Made by a program: the position numbers and the translations under genes. 64,000 nt of DNA from Terriglobia bacterium (GTDB lineage: Bacteria > Acidobacteriota > Terriglobia > Terriglobales > Acidobacteriaceae): contig JAIQEY010000025.1 of assembly GCA_020073565.1 (NCBI GenBank), positions 23,347 through 87,346 on the forward strand, read 5' to 3'. The notes beneath the pieces are model-generated. The model saw nothing but the letters and a program-made list of their open reading frames with translations, did not search any database and was not told the origin of the DNA. Shown piece after piece: positions 17,411 to 25,796 of this stretch (position 1 is its first letter; the number at the start of each line of letters is the position of its first letter).

Positions 17411-18757
17411 ATGGCTCTTCCAACTTACGGAACGATGGCGGTCGATTGGGAAGATCGGGTAGATTTCGACCGATTGCGCCGCGAGCGGCTAGCGAAGGCC
17501 AAGGCTCTGCTAGCCAAGTCCGAGATGGGCTCCCTGCTGTGCTTTGACATGAACAATGTGCGCTACCTCACGGCCACGCACATTGGCACCTGGGCCCAGG
17601 ACAAAGCCAATCGCTTCACACTTCTCCCCCAGAACGACGAACCGATTCTGTGGGACTTCGGATCGGCCGCAAAGCATCACCAGTTGCATTGTCCGTGGCT
17701 GGGCGAGCGCTCGCGTCCGGGCATCTCCATGCTTCGCGGCGCCATGACGCCGGAGATGGGGCGCGCCGAAGACGTCGCCAAGAAAATCCGTATCGAACTC
17801 GAAATGCGTGGCCTGCATAAGGAACCGGTGGGCATCGACATCGTCGAACTGCCGGTCCTGTTCGCGCTTCAGAAGGAAGGGATCAAGGTCGTCGATGGTC
17901 AGGCGCTGATGTCCGAAGCGCGGCTGATCAAAACGCGCGACGAGATCACGCTGCTGAACACCTCGGCCATGATGGTCGACGCCGCTTATGACGAACTCTA
18001 CCGCGCCATGAAGCCGGGCATGAGTGAAAACCAAGCCGTGGGCCTGGTCAGCAAGGTGCTCTACGATCTCGGCTCTGAGTACGTGGAAGCCGTGAATGCA
18101 ATTTCCGGGGAGCGCTGCAATCCGCATCCACACGTGTTTTCCGATCGGGTACTGCGTCCGGGTGATCCGGTGTATTACGACATTCTGCATTCCTACATGG
18201 GATACCGGACCTGCTACTACCGCTGCTTTACGATTGGCTACGCTTCGCACGCCATGAACGACGCTTACAAGCGGTGCCGGGAGTACCTGGATGCGGCTAT
18301 CGAACTGGTTCGTCCGGGACGCACGACGGCCGAGATCGCGGCGGTGTGGCCGAAAGCGCAAGAATTCGGATTCCCGAGCGAGGAAGCATGCTTTGCTCTG
18401 CAGTACGGGCACGGCATCGGCTTGGCCATCTGGGAGAAACCGGTCATCAGCCGTCTGGTGTCGTTCGAGCATCCTACCGAAATCAAACCCGGCATGGTGT
18501 TTGCGCTCGAAACGTTCTGGCCCTCGACCGACGGCTGGAGCGCGGCGCGCATTGAAGAGGAAATCGTCGTTACCGAAAAGGGTCATGAGGTGATCACCCG
18601 CTTCCCGGCCGAGGAACTGCTGGTTGCTGGAAGACACTACTTCACGGTGGACGGCCCGCTGCCTGCGCTGCGGGAAAGCGAACCCGAGCCCAGCACGCGG
18701 GTGCGCGAGATGATCGAAGCGAGTTCCAGACAAGAACGAGTTGGGGTTGGCGACTAA
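17411..18757 (+). CDS. M24-fold (Xaa-Pro aminopeptidase/creatinase-like) hydrolase with a substituted metal ligand
   Basis: A 448-residue two-domain protein with a creatinase-type N-terminal domain (GSLLCFDMNNVRYLT) and a C-terminal pita-bread fold. Expected M24 ligands can be placed: Asp257 (YYDI), His334 (YGHGIGLAI), Glu367 (ALETF) and Glu382 (ARIEEEI). The second Asp of the usual D-x10-D pair falls on Cys268 (GYRTCYYR). M24 proteins include peptidases but also creatinase, ectoine hydrolase and the DMSP lyase DddP. The altered ligand and the position between E1 and E2 genes argue for a catabolic enzyme rather than a peptidase. A good Shine-Dalgarno (AAAGGAG) precedes the ATG. The exact reaction is unknown. 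Confidence 0.8.
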   Translation: MALPTYGTMAVDWEDRVDFDRLRRERLAKAKALLAKSEMGSLLCFDMNNVRYLTATHIGTWAQDKANRFTLLPQNDEPILWDFGSAAKHHQLHCPWLGERSRPGISMLRGAMTPEMGRAEDVAKKIRIELEMRGLHKEPVGIDIVELPVLFALQKEGIKVVDGQALMSEARLIKTRDEITLLNTSAMMVDAAYDELYRAMKPGMSENQAVGLVSKVLYDLGSEYVEAVNAISGERCNPHPHVFSDRVLRPGDPVYYDILHSYMGYRTCYYRCFTIGYASHAMNDAYKRCREYLDAAIELVRPGRTTAEIAAVWPKAQEFGFPSEEACFALQYGHGIGLAIWEKPVISRLVSFEHPTEIKPGMVFALETFWPSTDGWSAARIEEEIVVTEKGHEVITRFPAEELLVAGRHYFTVDGPLPALRESEPEPSTRVREMIEASSRQERVGVGD

Positions 18758-18789
18758 GAACCGGTTTCAAGAATACCTTTGAGAGTCAA

Positions 18790-18865
18790 GGAGAGACCCT
18801 CAGGGGCTGAAGCCCGCATTTTTGGCGGCTCTTGGCGGCACGGCTGAAGCCGTGCCCTTCCCAGA
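18790..18865. repeat. Palindromic intergenic repeat (GGCACGGCTGAAGCCGTGCC type)
   Basis: Two nested palindromes, GGGCTGAAGCCC and GGCACGGCTGAAGCCGTGCC, lie between the M24 and E2 genes. The same CTGAAGC core recurs in repeats elsewhere in the window. It may act as a transcript-stabilising hairpin or be a REP-like mobile unit. Confidence 0.75.
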
Positions 18866-18924
18866 ACCGATTTGTGAAACCAGTTCTAGGCGACTGCGTC
18901 CCCTCCGATACGCAAAATTAACTT

Positions 18925-20112
18925 ATGGCGATTAGTGTGGTGATGCCCGCGCTCGAAATGGCTCAGGAAACTGGCAAGCTGATTTCCTGGCTAAAAAAGG
19001 AAGGGGACCCTGTCGCCAAAGGCGAACCGCTGCTCGAAGTGGAAACTGATAAGGCCGTCATGGAAGTCGAGGCCCCCGGCGACGGCGTTCTGGCCGGCGT
19101 CAAAGTCCAGGCCGGAGCGGAGGTTCCCGTGGGACGAACCATAGCCTGGATCGTGAGTCCCGGCGAGACTCCGCCAACTGAAGAAGCTCAGGTTGAGTCG
19201 GGCAGAAAGACTGCCGCAGGCGCGGCTCCCTCTTCGTCTGCAGTCCCTGTTGCAGGCGCGGCAGCCCAGTCGACGGCGCGCGAGATCAAGATCTCGCCCA
19301 AGGCGCGCCGTCTCGCTTCCGAACGCGGCGTCAATCTCGCCGATGTGCGCGGGTCCGGCCCGGGCGGAGACATTCTCGCGTCCGACATCACGGCAGCAGC
19401 CGAGTCGAGGTCCAGTGCGGCGGCCGCAGCCGTTGACACCGGCAGCCCCATTGCCCGGCTGATGGCCGAACGGACCACACAGAGTTGGACCACCGTCCCG
19501 CATTTCTTCGTGGTGCGTGACGTGGATGCTGGGGCGCTGAACGAAGCGCGCCAGAAACTCGCGGCCGAGATCGAAGAAACGCACGGTGTGAAACTTACCC
19601 ACACAGATCTGCTGGTTGCGCTCGTTGCTCGCGTGCTCGTCAAACATCCGCGAATGAACGCCAGCTGGGCGGGCGAGGGCGTCCGCGTAAATTCTGACGT
19701 CAACATGGGCCTCGCGATGGCGGTGGACGAAGGAGTGGTCGCTCCGGTCATCCACAAAGCCGACCAAGCCGAACTGGGTGCGATCGCAGTGCAACGCCGC
19801 GACCTTGCGGAGCGAGCGCGCAGCGGGAAGTTGCGCCCGGCCGACATCGCGGGCGGCACGTTCACCATCAGCAACCTCGGGATGTTCGGGGTCGACGCAT
19901 TCAGCGCGATCATCACCCCGCCCCAGGCAGCCGTTCTTGCTGTCGGACGGATTGCGGACCGCGTGGTGCCGGTGGACGGGGCCCCAAGTATCCGCCCGAT
20001 GATGACCTTGACACTCTCGAGCGATCATCGCGTCGTGGACGGCGCCCGCGCGGCGGAATTTCTTCGGGATGTTGCGGAGGCGATCGGCCACCCGCAGCAG
20101 TGGCTCGGCTGA
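18925..20112 (+). CDS. Dihydrolipoamide acyltransferase (E2) of a 2-oxoacid dehydrogenase complex
   Basis: A 395-residue E2 core protein. A single lipoyl domain carries the modified lysine in VETDKAVMEVEAPGDG (about residue 43). After an Ala/Ser/Pro-rich linker comes the E1/E3-binding domain (ISPKARRLASERGVNLADV, GSGPGGDILASDI). A second linker leads to the acyltransferase domain with TVPHFFVVRDVD, GTFTISNLGMFGVDAF and the active site LSSDHRVVDG (His about residue 368). It completes the E1alpha/E1beta set encoded upstream. No dihydrolipoamide dehydrogenase (E3) gene is present in the window, so E3 must be shared with another complex. It ends 20 bases from the stop of the convergent molybdopterin gene. 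Confidence 0.93.
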   Translation: MAISVVMPALEMAQETGKLISWLKKEGDPVAKGEPLLEVETDKAVMEVEAPGDGVLAGVKVQAGAEVPVGRTIAWIVSPGETPPTEEAQVESGRKTAAGAAPSSSAVPVAGAAAQSTAREIKISPKARRLASERGVNLADVRGSGPGGDILASDITAAAESRSSAAAAAVDTGSPIARLMAERTTQSWTTVPHFFVVRDVDAGALNEARQKLAAEIEETHGVKLTHTDLLVALVARVLVKHPRMNASWAGEGVRVNSDVNMGLAMAVDEGVVAPVIHKADQAELGAIAVQRRDLAERARSGKLRPADIAGGTFTISNLGMFGVDAFSAIITPPQAAVLAVGRIADRVVPVDGAPSIRPMMTLTLSSDHRVVDGARAAEFLRDVAEAIGHPQQWLG

Positions 20113-20131
20113 CCGCCGACGGCAGCACGCG

Positions 20132-22410
20132 CTACTTCAGGCTTCGTAAAATCCGCTGGGGTGTGAATGGAGCCTCTCGCAACCGAACTCCCACCGCGTC
20201 GAACAAGGCATTCGCGATGGCAGCCGGCACGGGTCCGATTGCGGGTTCGCCGGCGCCCAGCGCCGGCAGTTCCGGACGGTTGATTAGCACAATGTCGACT
20301 TCAGGAATCTCCTGGAATGTGAGAACTGGATAACTGCCCCAGTCGAGGCTCCTGATGCCCGAGCTATCAAACTGCACTTCTTCCAGCAATGCCCGGCTTA
20401 TTCCCTGGATAATGTTGCCCTCGATTTGATTCTTCAAGCCGTCCGGATTCACAACCAGCCCGCAATCATGCGCGACCGTGATCCGGTTCACGGAAATTCT
20501 CCCGTTCGTCTTGTCGACATCGATTTCCGCAATGACGGCAACCATAGTATTGGCGCGGTCCGCCACCGCCACACCCCGTCCGGAGGCCTTCGACCCCTTC
20601 GTAGCGGGCGCTGGCGATGGGCGCGCTTGCCATCCCGCGCGCTGTGCCGCTGCACGCAGAACCTCCGTTAGCCTCTTGTTTTCGCCCAGGTAGCGCAAGC
20701 GGAATTCGATTGGATCGACTCCCAGTTGCGAGGCGATGTCATCGAGGAAGGTTTCGCTGGCAAACGTGCGGGCCAAATTCCCGGGCGCCCGCAGATTGCT
20801 CGTCCGCAGCGGCGTAGGATCCGGCTGAACCCAAGGGATCAGGGCGGCGACCACCTTTTGATTGTCAAACGCGTAGACCTGCCCGCCGCCCTCAATCCCA
20901 TTTTGAAAGCCTTCGCTGGTTCCTTTCAATCCAACCTGGCGCGAGGCTAACATGGGATTGCCCATCGCTTCGGTCCACGGAAAGCTTCGATCCTCGAAAC
21001 TCCATGCCGTCACTTTGCCTTGGCCATCGACGGCGGCACGCACCGTCATGACCTGCGCCGGTCCTTTCGGCTCCCATCCATGCTCGTCTTCGCGCATCCA
21101 TTGAACCCGCACGGGCTTCCCCACCGCGCGTGATAGCAAGGCCGCATCCTCAGCCGCGTCGTCGGATTCGAGCCGTCCATAGCTTCCCGAACCCTCTCGA
21201 TAAACCACCTGCACACTCCTCTCCGGCAGACCCAAAAGATCGGCGATTCTCTTCCGCGTGTAGAAAGGTCCCTGGGAGCCGGCCCAAATCGTGGCCTTGT
21301 CCGGACGCACATCGGCCACCGCACACGAAGGCCCGAGCATGCCGTGCAGTTGGAACGGCCAACGATACGTTGCCTGGAATGTCTTCGCCGCCGTGGCAAT
21401 CGCCGATTCTGGATTACCACGGTCGACAGCGGTGCGATCTCTGTAGCTCTTCGTTTTCTTCAGGTAGTCGTACACTTCGTCGGCGTTGGCCGGCAACTTG
21501 GTAGTCGGAGCGCTCCAAGTCACCTTCAAGGCTCTGGCTGCCTGAATCGCAGCCCATTCTGTTTCGGCTACCACCCCGACGAAACCTCCCTCCTGAACCA
21601 CTTTTCTCACGCCGGAAATGCCGCGAATCGAACTCTCGTCAACGCTCTGAGCTTTGGAATTCACAACGGGCGGGCGGACCACTCGGCCGTGCAGCATTCC
21701 GGGGACTCGAACATCCTGCGTAAAGGCGAATTCGCCGGTGAACTTCCCGGGCAGATCCACTCGAAGAACTGATGTACCGACAATCCTGTATCTCTTCGGA
21801 TCCTTCGCCGGCACTTCCGGTGCCACCTTCATATCCCAGCCCGTGCCAGTCGCCGTGATCTTCACGTTGAAGTGTCTGCCCCCGATCAGATCCGCGTAGG
21901 AAGTCGTTTGGCCAGGTTGCTCAGCAACCTTTATCACGCCATTTTCAACCAACAACTTTTCGACAGGCGAACCGAGTTTTGCCGACGCGAGTTTCAGAAG
22001 TTCCTGTCGCGCCGCCGCCGCGGCCTGACGCAGCTGCGGCCCTCCCCGCTCCAAAGTCCTGCTGGCAGCGGTCACCGATTGGTCGATGGTCTTTGCCGTG
22101 TCTCCCGAATCCATCTTCACGCGGGTAAATGGAACATCCAGTTCCTCCGCCACGATCTGGGCGAGTGCGGTTTCGACTCCCGTACCCAGCTCCACTTTGC
22201 TCGTAAAGACAGTAACCGTTCCGTCACGAGCGACTTCCAGCCAGGAATCAAGCAAGGTTGCTTCCGGCGCAGCGGCAATGCCTTCTGCATTCGCCATCCA
22301 AGTCTTTGCTGGCGCAAGAAAGTGGAAGTACACGATCAGCGCTCCCGACTGCTTCAGGAATCGCCTGTAGAGGAGGAGTCGATTGGCGTGCTAGGAGCTT
22401 TTGCGTTCAT
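20132..22410 (-). CDS. Molybdopterin-binding subunit of an IorB-like aldehyde/isoquinoline oxidoreductase (N-terminal frameshift)
   Basis: This is the large subunit of a xanthine-oxidase-family hydroxylase. The intact part (20132..22333) carries SKVELGTGVETALAQIVAEE, GPFYTRKRIADLLGL, NLRAPGNLARTFASE, AHDCGLVVNPDGLKNQIEGN and the C-terminal catalytic block ALGAGEPAIGPVPAAIANAL with the active-site glutamate. The natural start is probably the ATG at 22410, which overlaps the Fe-S gene stop (ATGA). It encodes MNAKAPSTPIDSSS, and then the frame breaks near 22370. One added base would continue into YRRFLKQSGALIVYFHFLAP, a twin-arginine export signal. The protein would thus be periplasmic like other IorB-type enzymes. 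The break is either a sequencing error or a real mutation. Confidence 0.85.
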
Positions 22411-22870
22411 GGCATCTCCTTCGCTGCCCGCTGAATTGCGCGGACAACTCGCAGATGACTGCCGCATCGGCAAAGCACATCATCCAACGCCTGCTTGATC
22501 TCCGACTCAGAAGGATGGGGGTTCGCGTCGAGCAGGACTTTAGCCGTCATAACGATGCCATTCATGCAGAACCCGCACTGCGCCGCTTGCTCTTCAAGAA
22601 AGCCTTCTGCAACGGGTGCGGATGAGCAACGCTGCCAAGGCCTTCCAGGGTGGTGATGCTCCGATCTCGTGCTGCCGAAACCGGCAGATTGCAGGACCGC
22701 ACTGCCTCCCCTTCCATAATCACCGTGCACGCGCCGCACTGGGAAAGGCCGCAACCGAATCGTGGCCCGTTCAGTTCCAAGTCGTTGCGCAGCACATAGA
22801 GAAGAGGAACATCAGGATCGGTATCGACGATCCGTGGCTGGCCGTTGACCTTCAGCGCGATCTTTGCCAT
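22407..22870 (-). CDS. 2Fe-2S subunit of the IorAB-like oxidoreductase, interrupted by a -1 frameshift
   Basis: The protein starts MAKIALKVNGQPRIVDTDPD and contains the plant-type ferredoxin cluster (RFGCGLSQCGACTVIMEGEA). At HPLQKAFL (about base 22595) the frame is lost. The next minus-strand frame continues exactly as expected with EEQAAQCGFCMNGIV and DDVLCRCGSHLRVVRAIQ, which holds the second 2Fe-2S cluster. Adding one base (TTGAAGAG to TTGGAAGAG) restores a normal protein of about 154 residues. It would shuttle electrons from the Mo subunit to a cytochrome, and the gene just upstream encodes one. As written, the gene cannot give a functional subunit. Confidence 0.88.
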
Positions 22871-22969
22871 GAGCTAACTCCTCAGGTGTGAGCAGCAACA
22901 CGGGTGTCTGCAAAGGGTTTTGATTCCTCTGCCCCTAGTTTGGAGACCCAGTCGAGCAGCCGCACCGCT

Positions 22970-23398
22970 TTAGTTCAACAGCGGAATGCTCTTTGCCGGC
23001 GGGGGCTGCGGGATCGATTTCAGAAAAGCGTAAATTTCCTCCAGTTCGGCGTCTGAAAGCACCTTGCTCGTGTACGGCGGCATCTGTCCCCTGGGCTGCC
23101 GGGTATATTCTGTGAATCCGCCGAGCGAAATCGGGGGAGGCCCGAGCCGCGGTCCCGAAAATCGGGATCCTTGTCCTTCGCGCCCGTGGCACTCATAGCA
23201 TCCGGAACTGGTGTACAGCTGCTTTCCCTTTTCGACGTTTCCCCGGGCGCTTTCCGGGGTTGCATTCCTCGCAGGCGCCTGTGCCCCGACTGGCACGCAG
23301 AGCACCAGGAACACGATGGCCGCCGCACTGAGCAATGCAAGCCTGACCGCCGCCGGCAGATTCACTCTGAAAGGATCGCTGCTATCTTGGTTCTTCAC
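22970..23398 (-). CDS. Periplasmic c-type monohaem cytochrome
   Basis: A 142-residue protein with an N-terminal hydrophobic export or anchor segment (LALLSAAAIVFLVLCVPVGAQA) and one haem-binding motif (SGCYECHG). The probable axial methionine is in RGQMPPYTSKVLSDAELEEIYAFL, a typical class I cytochrome C-terminus. The start is GTG after TAGGAGAACGAC. It lies between the exported ThDP enzyme and the Fe-S/Mo subunits in one minus-strand run. In IorAB-type periplasmic dehydrogenases a cytochrome accepts electrons from the Fe-S subunit, so this is the likely electron acceptor leading to the respiratory chain. Confidence 0.9.
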   Translation of the reverse strand: MKNQDSSDPFRVNLPAAVRLALLSAAAIVFLVLCVPVGAQAPARNATPESARGNVEKGKQLYTSSGCYECHGREGQGSRFSGPRLGPPPISLGGFTEYTRQPRGQMPPYTSKVLSDAELEEIYAFLKSIPQPPPAKSIPLLN

Positions 23399-23430
23399 GT
23401 CGTTCTCCTAAAAACACCCGGCCGCGTTCT

Positions 23431-25374
23431 CTAGCGCGGCTGCGTGACCACGTCGACCAGCGCCGGTTCTCCCTGTTCGACAACCGCGATGGCCCGTTGA
23501 ATCGCCGGCCCTAAGTCCTTCGGATCCGTAATCGGACCCTCGCCGTGCACGCCCATACTCTGCGCCAACTTGGCGTAGTCAATCTCGGGCCCGGTGATGG
23601 TAGTGCCGATGGTGGCGCGATCAATGCCGCGGTTGTGGCGATCCGCCATGCGCTGCACGTGCATCAACTCCTGATGCCATCCCCGGTTGTTGTGCATGAC
23701 GCTCAGCAGCGGAATCTTGTGATGAGCCGATGTCCACAGGATACCGGGCGCATACATTAAATCACCATCGCACTGAATCGTAACCGTGAGCCGGCCATGT
23801 TCCTTATTCGCGAGCGCCGCACCGAGCGATGCAGGGGCACAGTAGCCGATCCCGTGACCGCCCGCGCCTCCGATCGACTGATGATGTTTGTCAAACGACC
23901 ACAACCGCATCGGCCAGTTGCTCACCCACGGAATGGTTTCCGACGCCAGCGTCCAGTCTTTGTCCTTGATCTGCGCCCACAACTCCGCCGACAACCGCGC
24001 CGTGCTGATCGGCCTCGCATCCCATCCATAGGTTGCTTCCGTCCGTGCCTGATCGAGCGCCTTCTGCCGGGCCGCGGCGAACCCCTTTCCGCGTTCCTCG
24101 TAGACTCGCTTGCGATCGTCCGTGAGCAACCGCTTGACCTCCTCAATCAACGACGGTAGCGTGGCCTCCCCATCGGCCGCCATCGCAAGGTCGACCTCCG
24201 TATAGCGCTGGAAGTCCTGGTAGTTGCTCTTCAGATACAAGTCCGTGGCAGTTATGCTGATCAGTTTCACGCCCGGACTCGTCATCAGTTGTGAAGTCCG
24301 ATGTAATTGCTCCCGGAAGGAATTGATCGTGCCCCAAAAGTCCGTGAGCTCCAGACCTAAAATCACATCGGCATTCCCGATGAGTCCCATTACCCGTTCC
24401 GACTGGTTCAGCGGGTGTCGCGAGGGAAAATTCATACGCGCTCCCTGATCAATCACCGGTGCTTGCAGCGTTTCCGAGAGTTCGACCAGGAGCGCAACGC
24501 CTGCCGGCGTGCGCGCCATGCGATCCGCGATGATGAGCGGATTTTCCGCCGCCACCAGCAGTCGCGCCGCTTCTTTGACCGAGCCCGAATCTCCCTGCGG
24601 AGGAGTTGGCACAGTAAGCTTCGGAACGCGCAGCCTGGTCCGGTCTTCGATTTCTCGTTCCTGCAGTTCGCTGTCGACCACCAGCAGCACCGGTTCAAAC
24701 GGAGGCGTCACGGCAAGCTTGTAGGCGCGCACTGCGGATTCCGCATAATGAGGGAGCGAGACCGGCATGTCGTCCCACTTCACGAAGTCTCGAACCAGAG
24801 CTGCCGCGTCCTGCACGCTGTGGTCCCACTCTGGACCGGGACGACGGAAAGTCGCGTCCAGCATATTTCCCATGGTCATGTAGATCGGCACCCGGTCGCA
24901 GAAAGCGTTGTAGATCGCCATCGACGCATGTTGCAGTCCGACGGTTCCGTGCAGGAAAACTCCCATCGGCTTGCCTTCGATCTTCGAGTAGCCATGCGCC
25001 ATGCCAACTGCCGATTCTTCGTGACAGCAAGTGATGAACTCCGGGTTCTTGTTCCCTCCGTAATTGATGACCGATTCATGCAAGCCGCGGTAGCTTGATC
25101 CCGGATTCGCAGCGATGTATTCGATGCCCAGGGACTTGATGACATCGACCATGAAGTCAGCCCCGGGGCGATCCGTAGTCAGGACCTCTGCCGTAGCCGG
25201 GTTGCCGGTCTCCGCTTCTTTCGACATGGGTGGAGGACCGCTCTTTGCTTGCGACTTGGAAGTTTGCGCGGCCACCGGCGCCGCGCTCGTAGCCAGCACT
25301 GCCACCCCGGCAGCGGAGCCCTTGAGGAAAACCCGACGGTTGACGGAATCCTTCTTCGACTTCGCCAATTGCAT
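23431..25374 (-). CDS. Tat-exported thiamine diphosphate-dependent decarboxylase/synthase-like enzyme
   Basis: A 647-residue member of the acetolactate synthase / benzoylformate decarboxylase superfamily. I chose the ATG at 25374, preceded by GAGGGGGTA. It gives an N-terminus with a clear twin-arginine signal, VNRRVFLKGSAAGVAVLAT, ending AAPVAAQ. The PYR domain has the catalytic Glu region CHEESAVGMAHGYSKIEG, and the central domain is present. The PP domain has the Mg/ThDP motif CDGDLMYAPG...HNNRGWHQE, with the first Gly of the usual GDG replaced by Cys. Folded, cofactor-loaded export of a ThDP enzyme is unusual. As first gene of an operon with cytochrome c and a Mo-hydroxylase, it may decarboxylate a 2-oxoacid to an aldehyde in the periplasm. 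The substrate is unknown. Confidence 0.85.
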   Translation of the reverse strand: MQLAKSKKDSVNRRVFLKGSAAGVAVLATSAAPVAAQTSKSQAKSGPPPMSKEAETGNPATAEVLTTDRPGADFMVDVIKSLGIEYIAANPGSSYRGLHESVINYGGNKNPEFITCCHEESAVGMAHGYSKIEGKPMGVFLHGTVGLQHASMAIYNAFCDRVPIYMTMGNMLDATFRRPGPEWDHSVQDAAALVRDFVKWDDMPVSLPHYAESAVRAYKLAVTPPFEPVLLVVDSELQEREIEDRTRLRVPKLTVPTPPQGDSGSVKEAARLLVAAENPLIIADRMARTPAGVALLVELSETLQAPVIDQGARMNFPSRHPLNQSERVMGLIGNADVILGLELTDFWGTINSFREQLHRTSQLMTSPGVKLISITATDLYLKSNYQDFQRYTEVDLAMAADGEATLPSLIEEVKRLLTDDRKRVYEERGKGFAAARQKALDQARTEATYGWDARPISTARLSAELWAQIKDKDWTLASETIPWVSNWPMRLWSFDKHHQSIGGAGGHGIGYCAPASLGAALANKEHGRLTVTIQCDGDLMYAPGILWTSAHHKIPLLSVMHNNRGWHQELMHVQRMADRHNRGIDRATIGTTITGPEIDYAKLAQSMGVHGEGPITDPKDLGPAIQRAIAVVEQGEPALVDVVTQPR

Positions 25375-25796
25375 TACCCCCTCAAATCGTGGCGACAATT
25401 TTCTTGCGCTCCGAAATCAGTTGCGATCTCTCATCGGCGTAAAGGCGCTAGCAGCGGGGCATTTCCCGAAGAATTGGAAGGTGCGGAGAATTCCCCGCCG
25501 CTGGACGTATCTGCCAGCCGCGCAGGGCTGACTGCTCCGCTGGCTTCAACCCTGTCCGTGTTGCATGCTGATTTGGGGAAAGCGCACAAGCCAGGTGGCG
25601 ATATTCGCACAGGTGTACGGATCTAGCAAGATATGAGATTTCGCTTGACGATCAAGGGCTCAACAGAGTAGTTTCACGCCCTAATTAGTGATCATCGCTC
25701 AGTAGAGCAGCTCCCCTGTGATCCCCTGCGCCGTTGTGGTGCAAAGCGATTTGCCCCAGGGTACTGCACAAAGGATAGGGGCGAGCCAGGGAGCCT
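25375..25796. other. Divergent intergenic region upstream of the ThDP enzyme operon and the 25797 gene
   Basis: About 420 bases without a convincing gene; the short ORFs here have no recognisable sequence. It must hold the promoters for the minus-strand ThDP/cytochrome/IorAB operon and the plus-strand decarboxylase-like gene. A possible plus-strand -35 (TTGACG, near 25644) lacks a good -10. No TGGT-N3-ACCA operator was found, so the GntR protein may not act here directly. Confidence 0.5.

Noticed and set aside
17510-18733. A 407-codon open frame on the minus strand opposite the M24 gene
   Set aside because: It is an antisense shadow of a GC-rich gene; its translation has no recognisable domain and the plus-strand frame has clear M24 motifs.
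25375-25796. Possible thiamine (TPP) riboswitch upstream of the ThDP enzyme gene
   Set aside because: I could not find the conserved CTGAGA and ACCTGATC elements on either strand.
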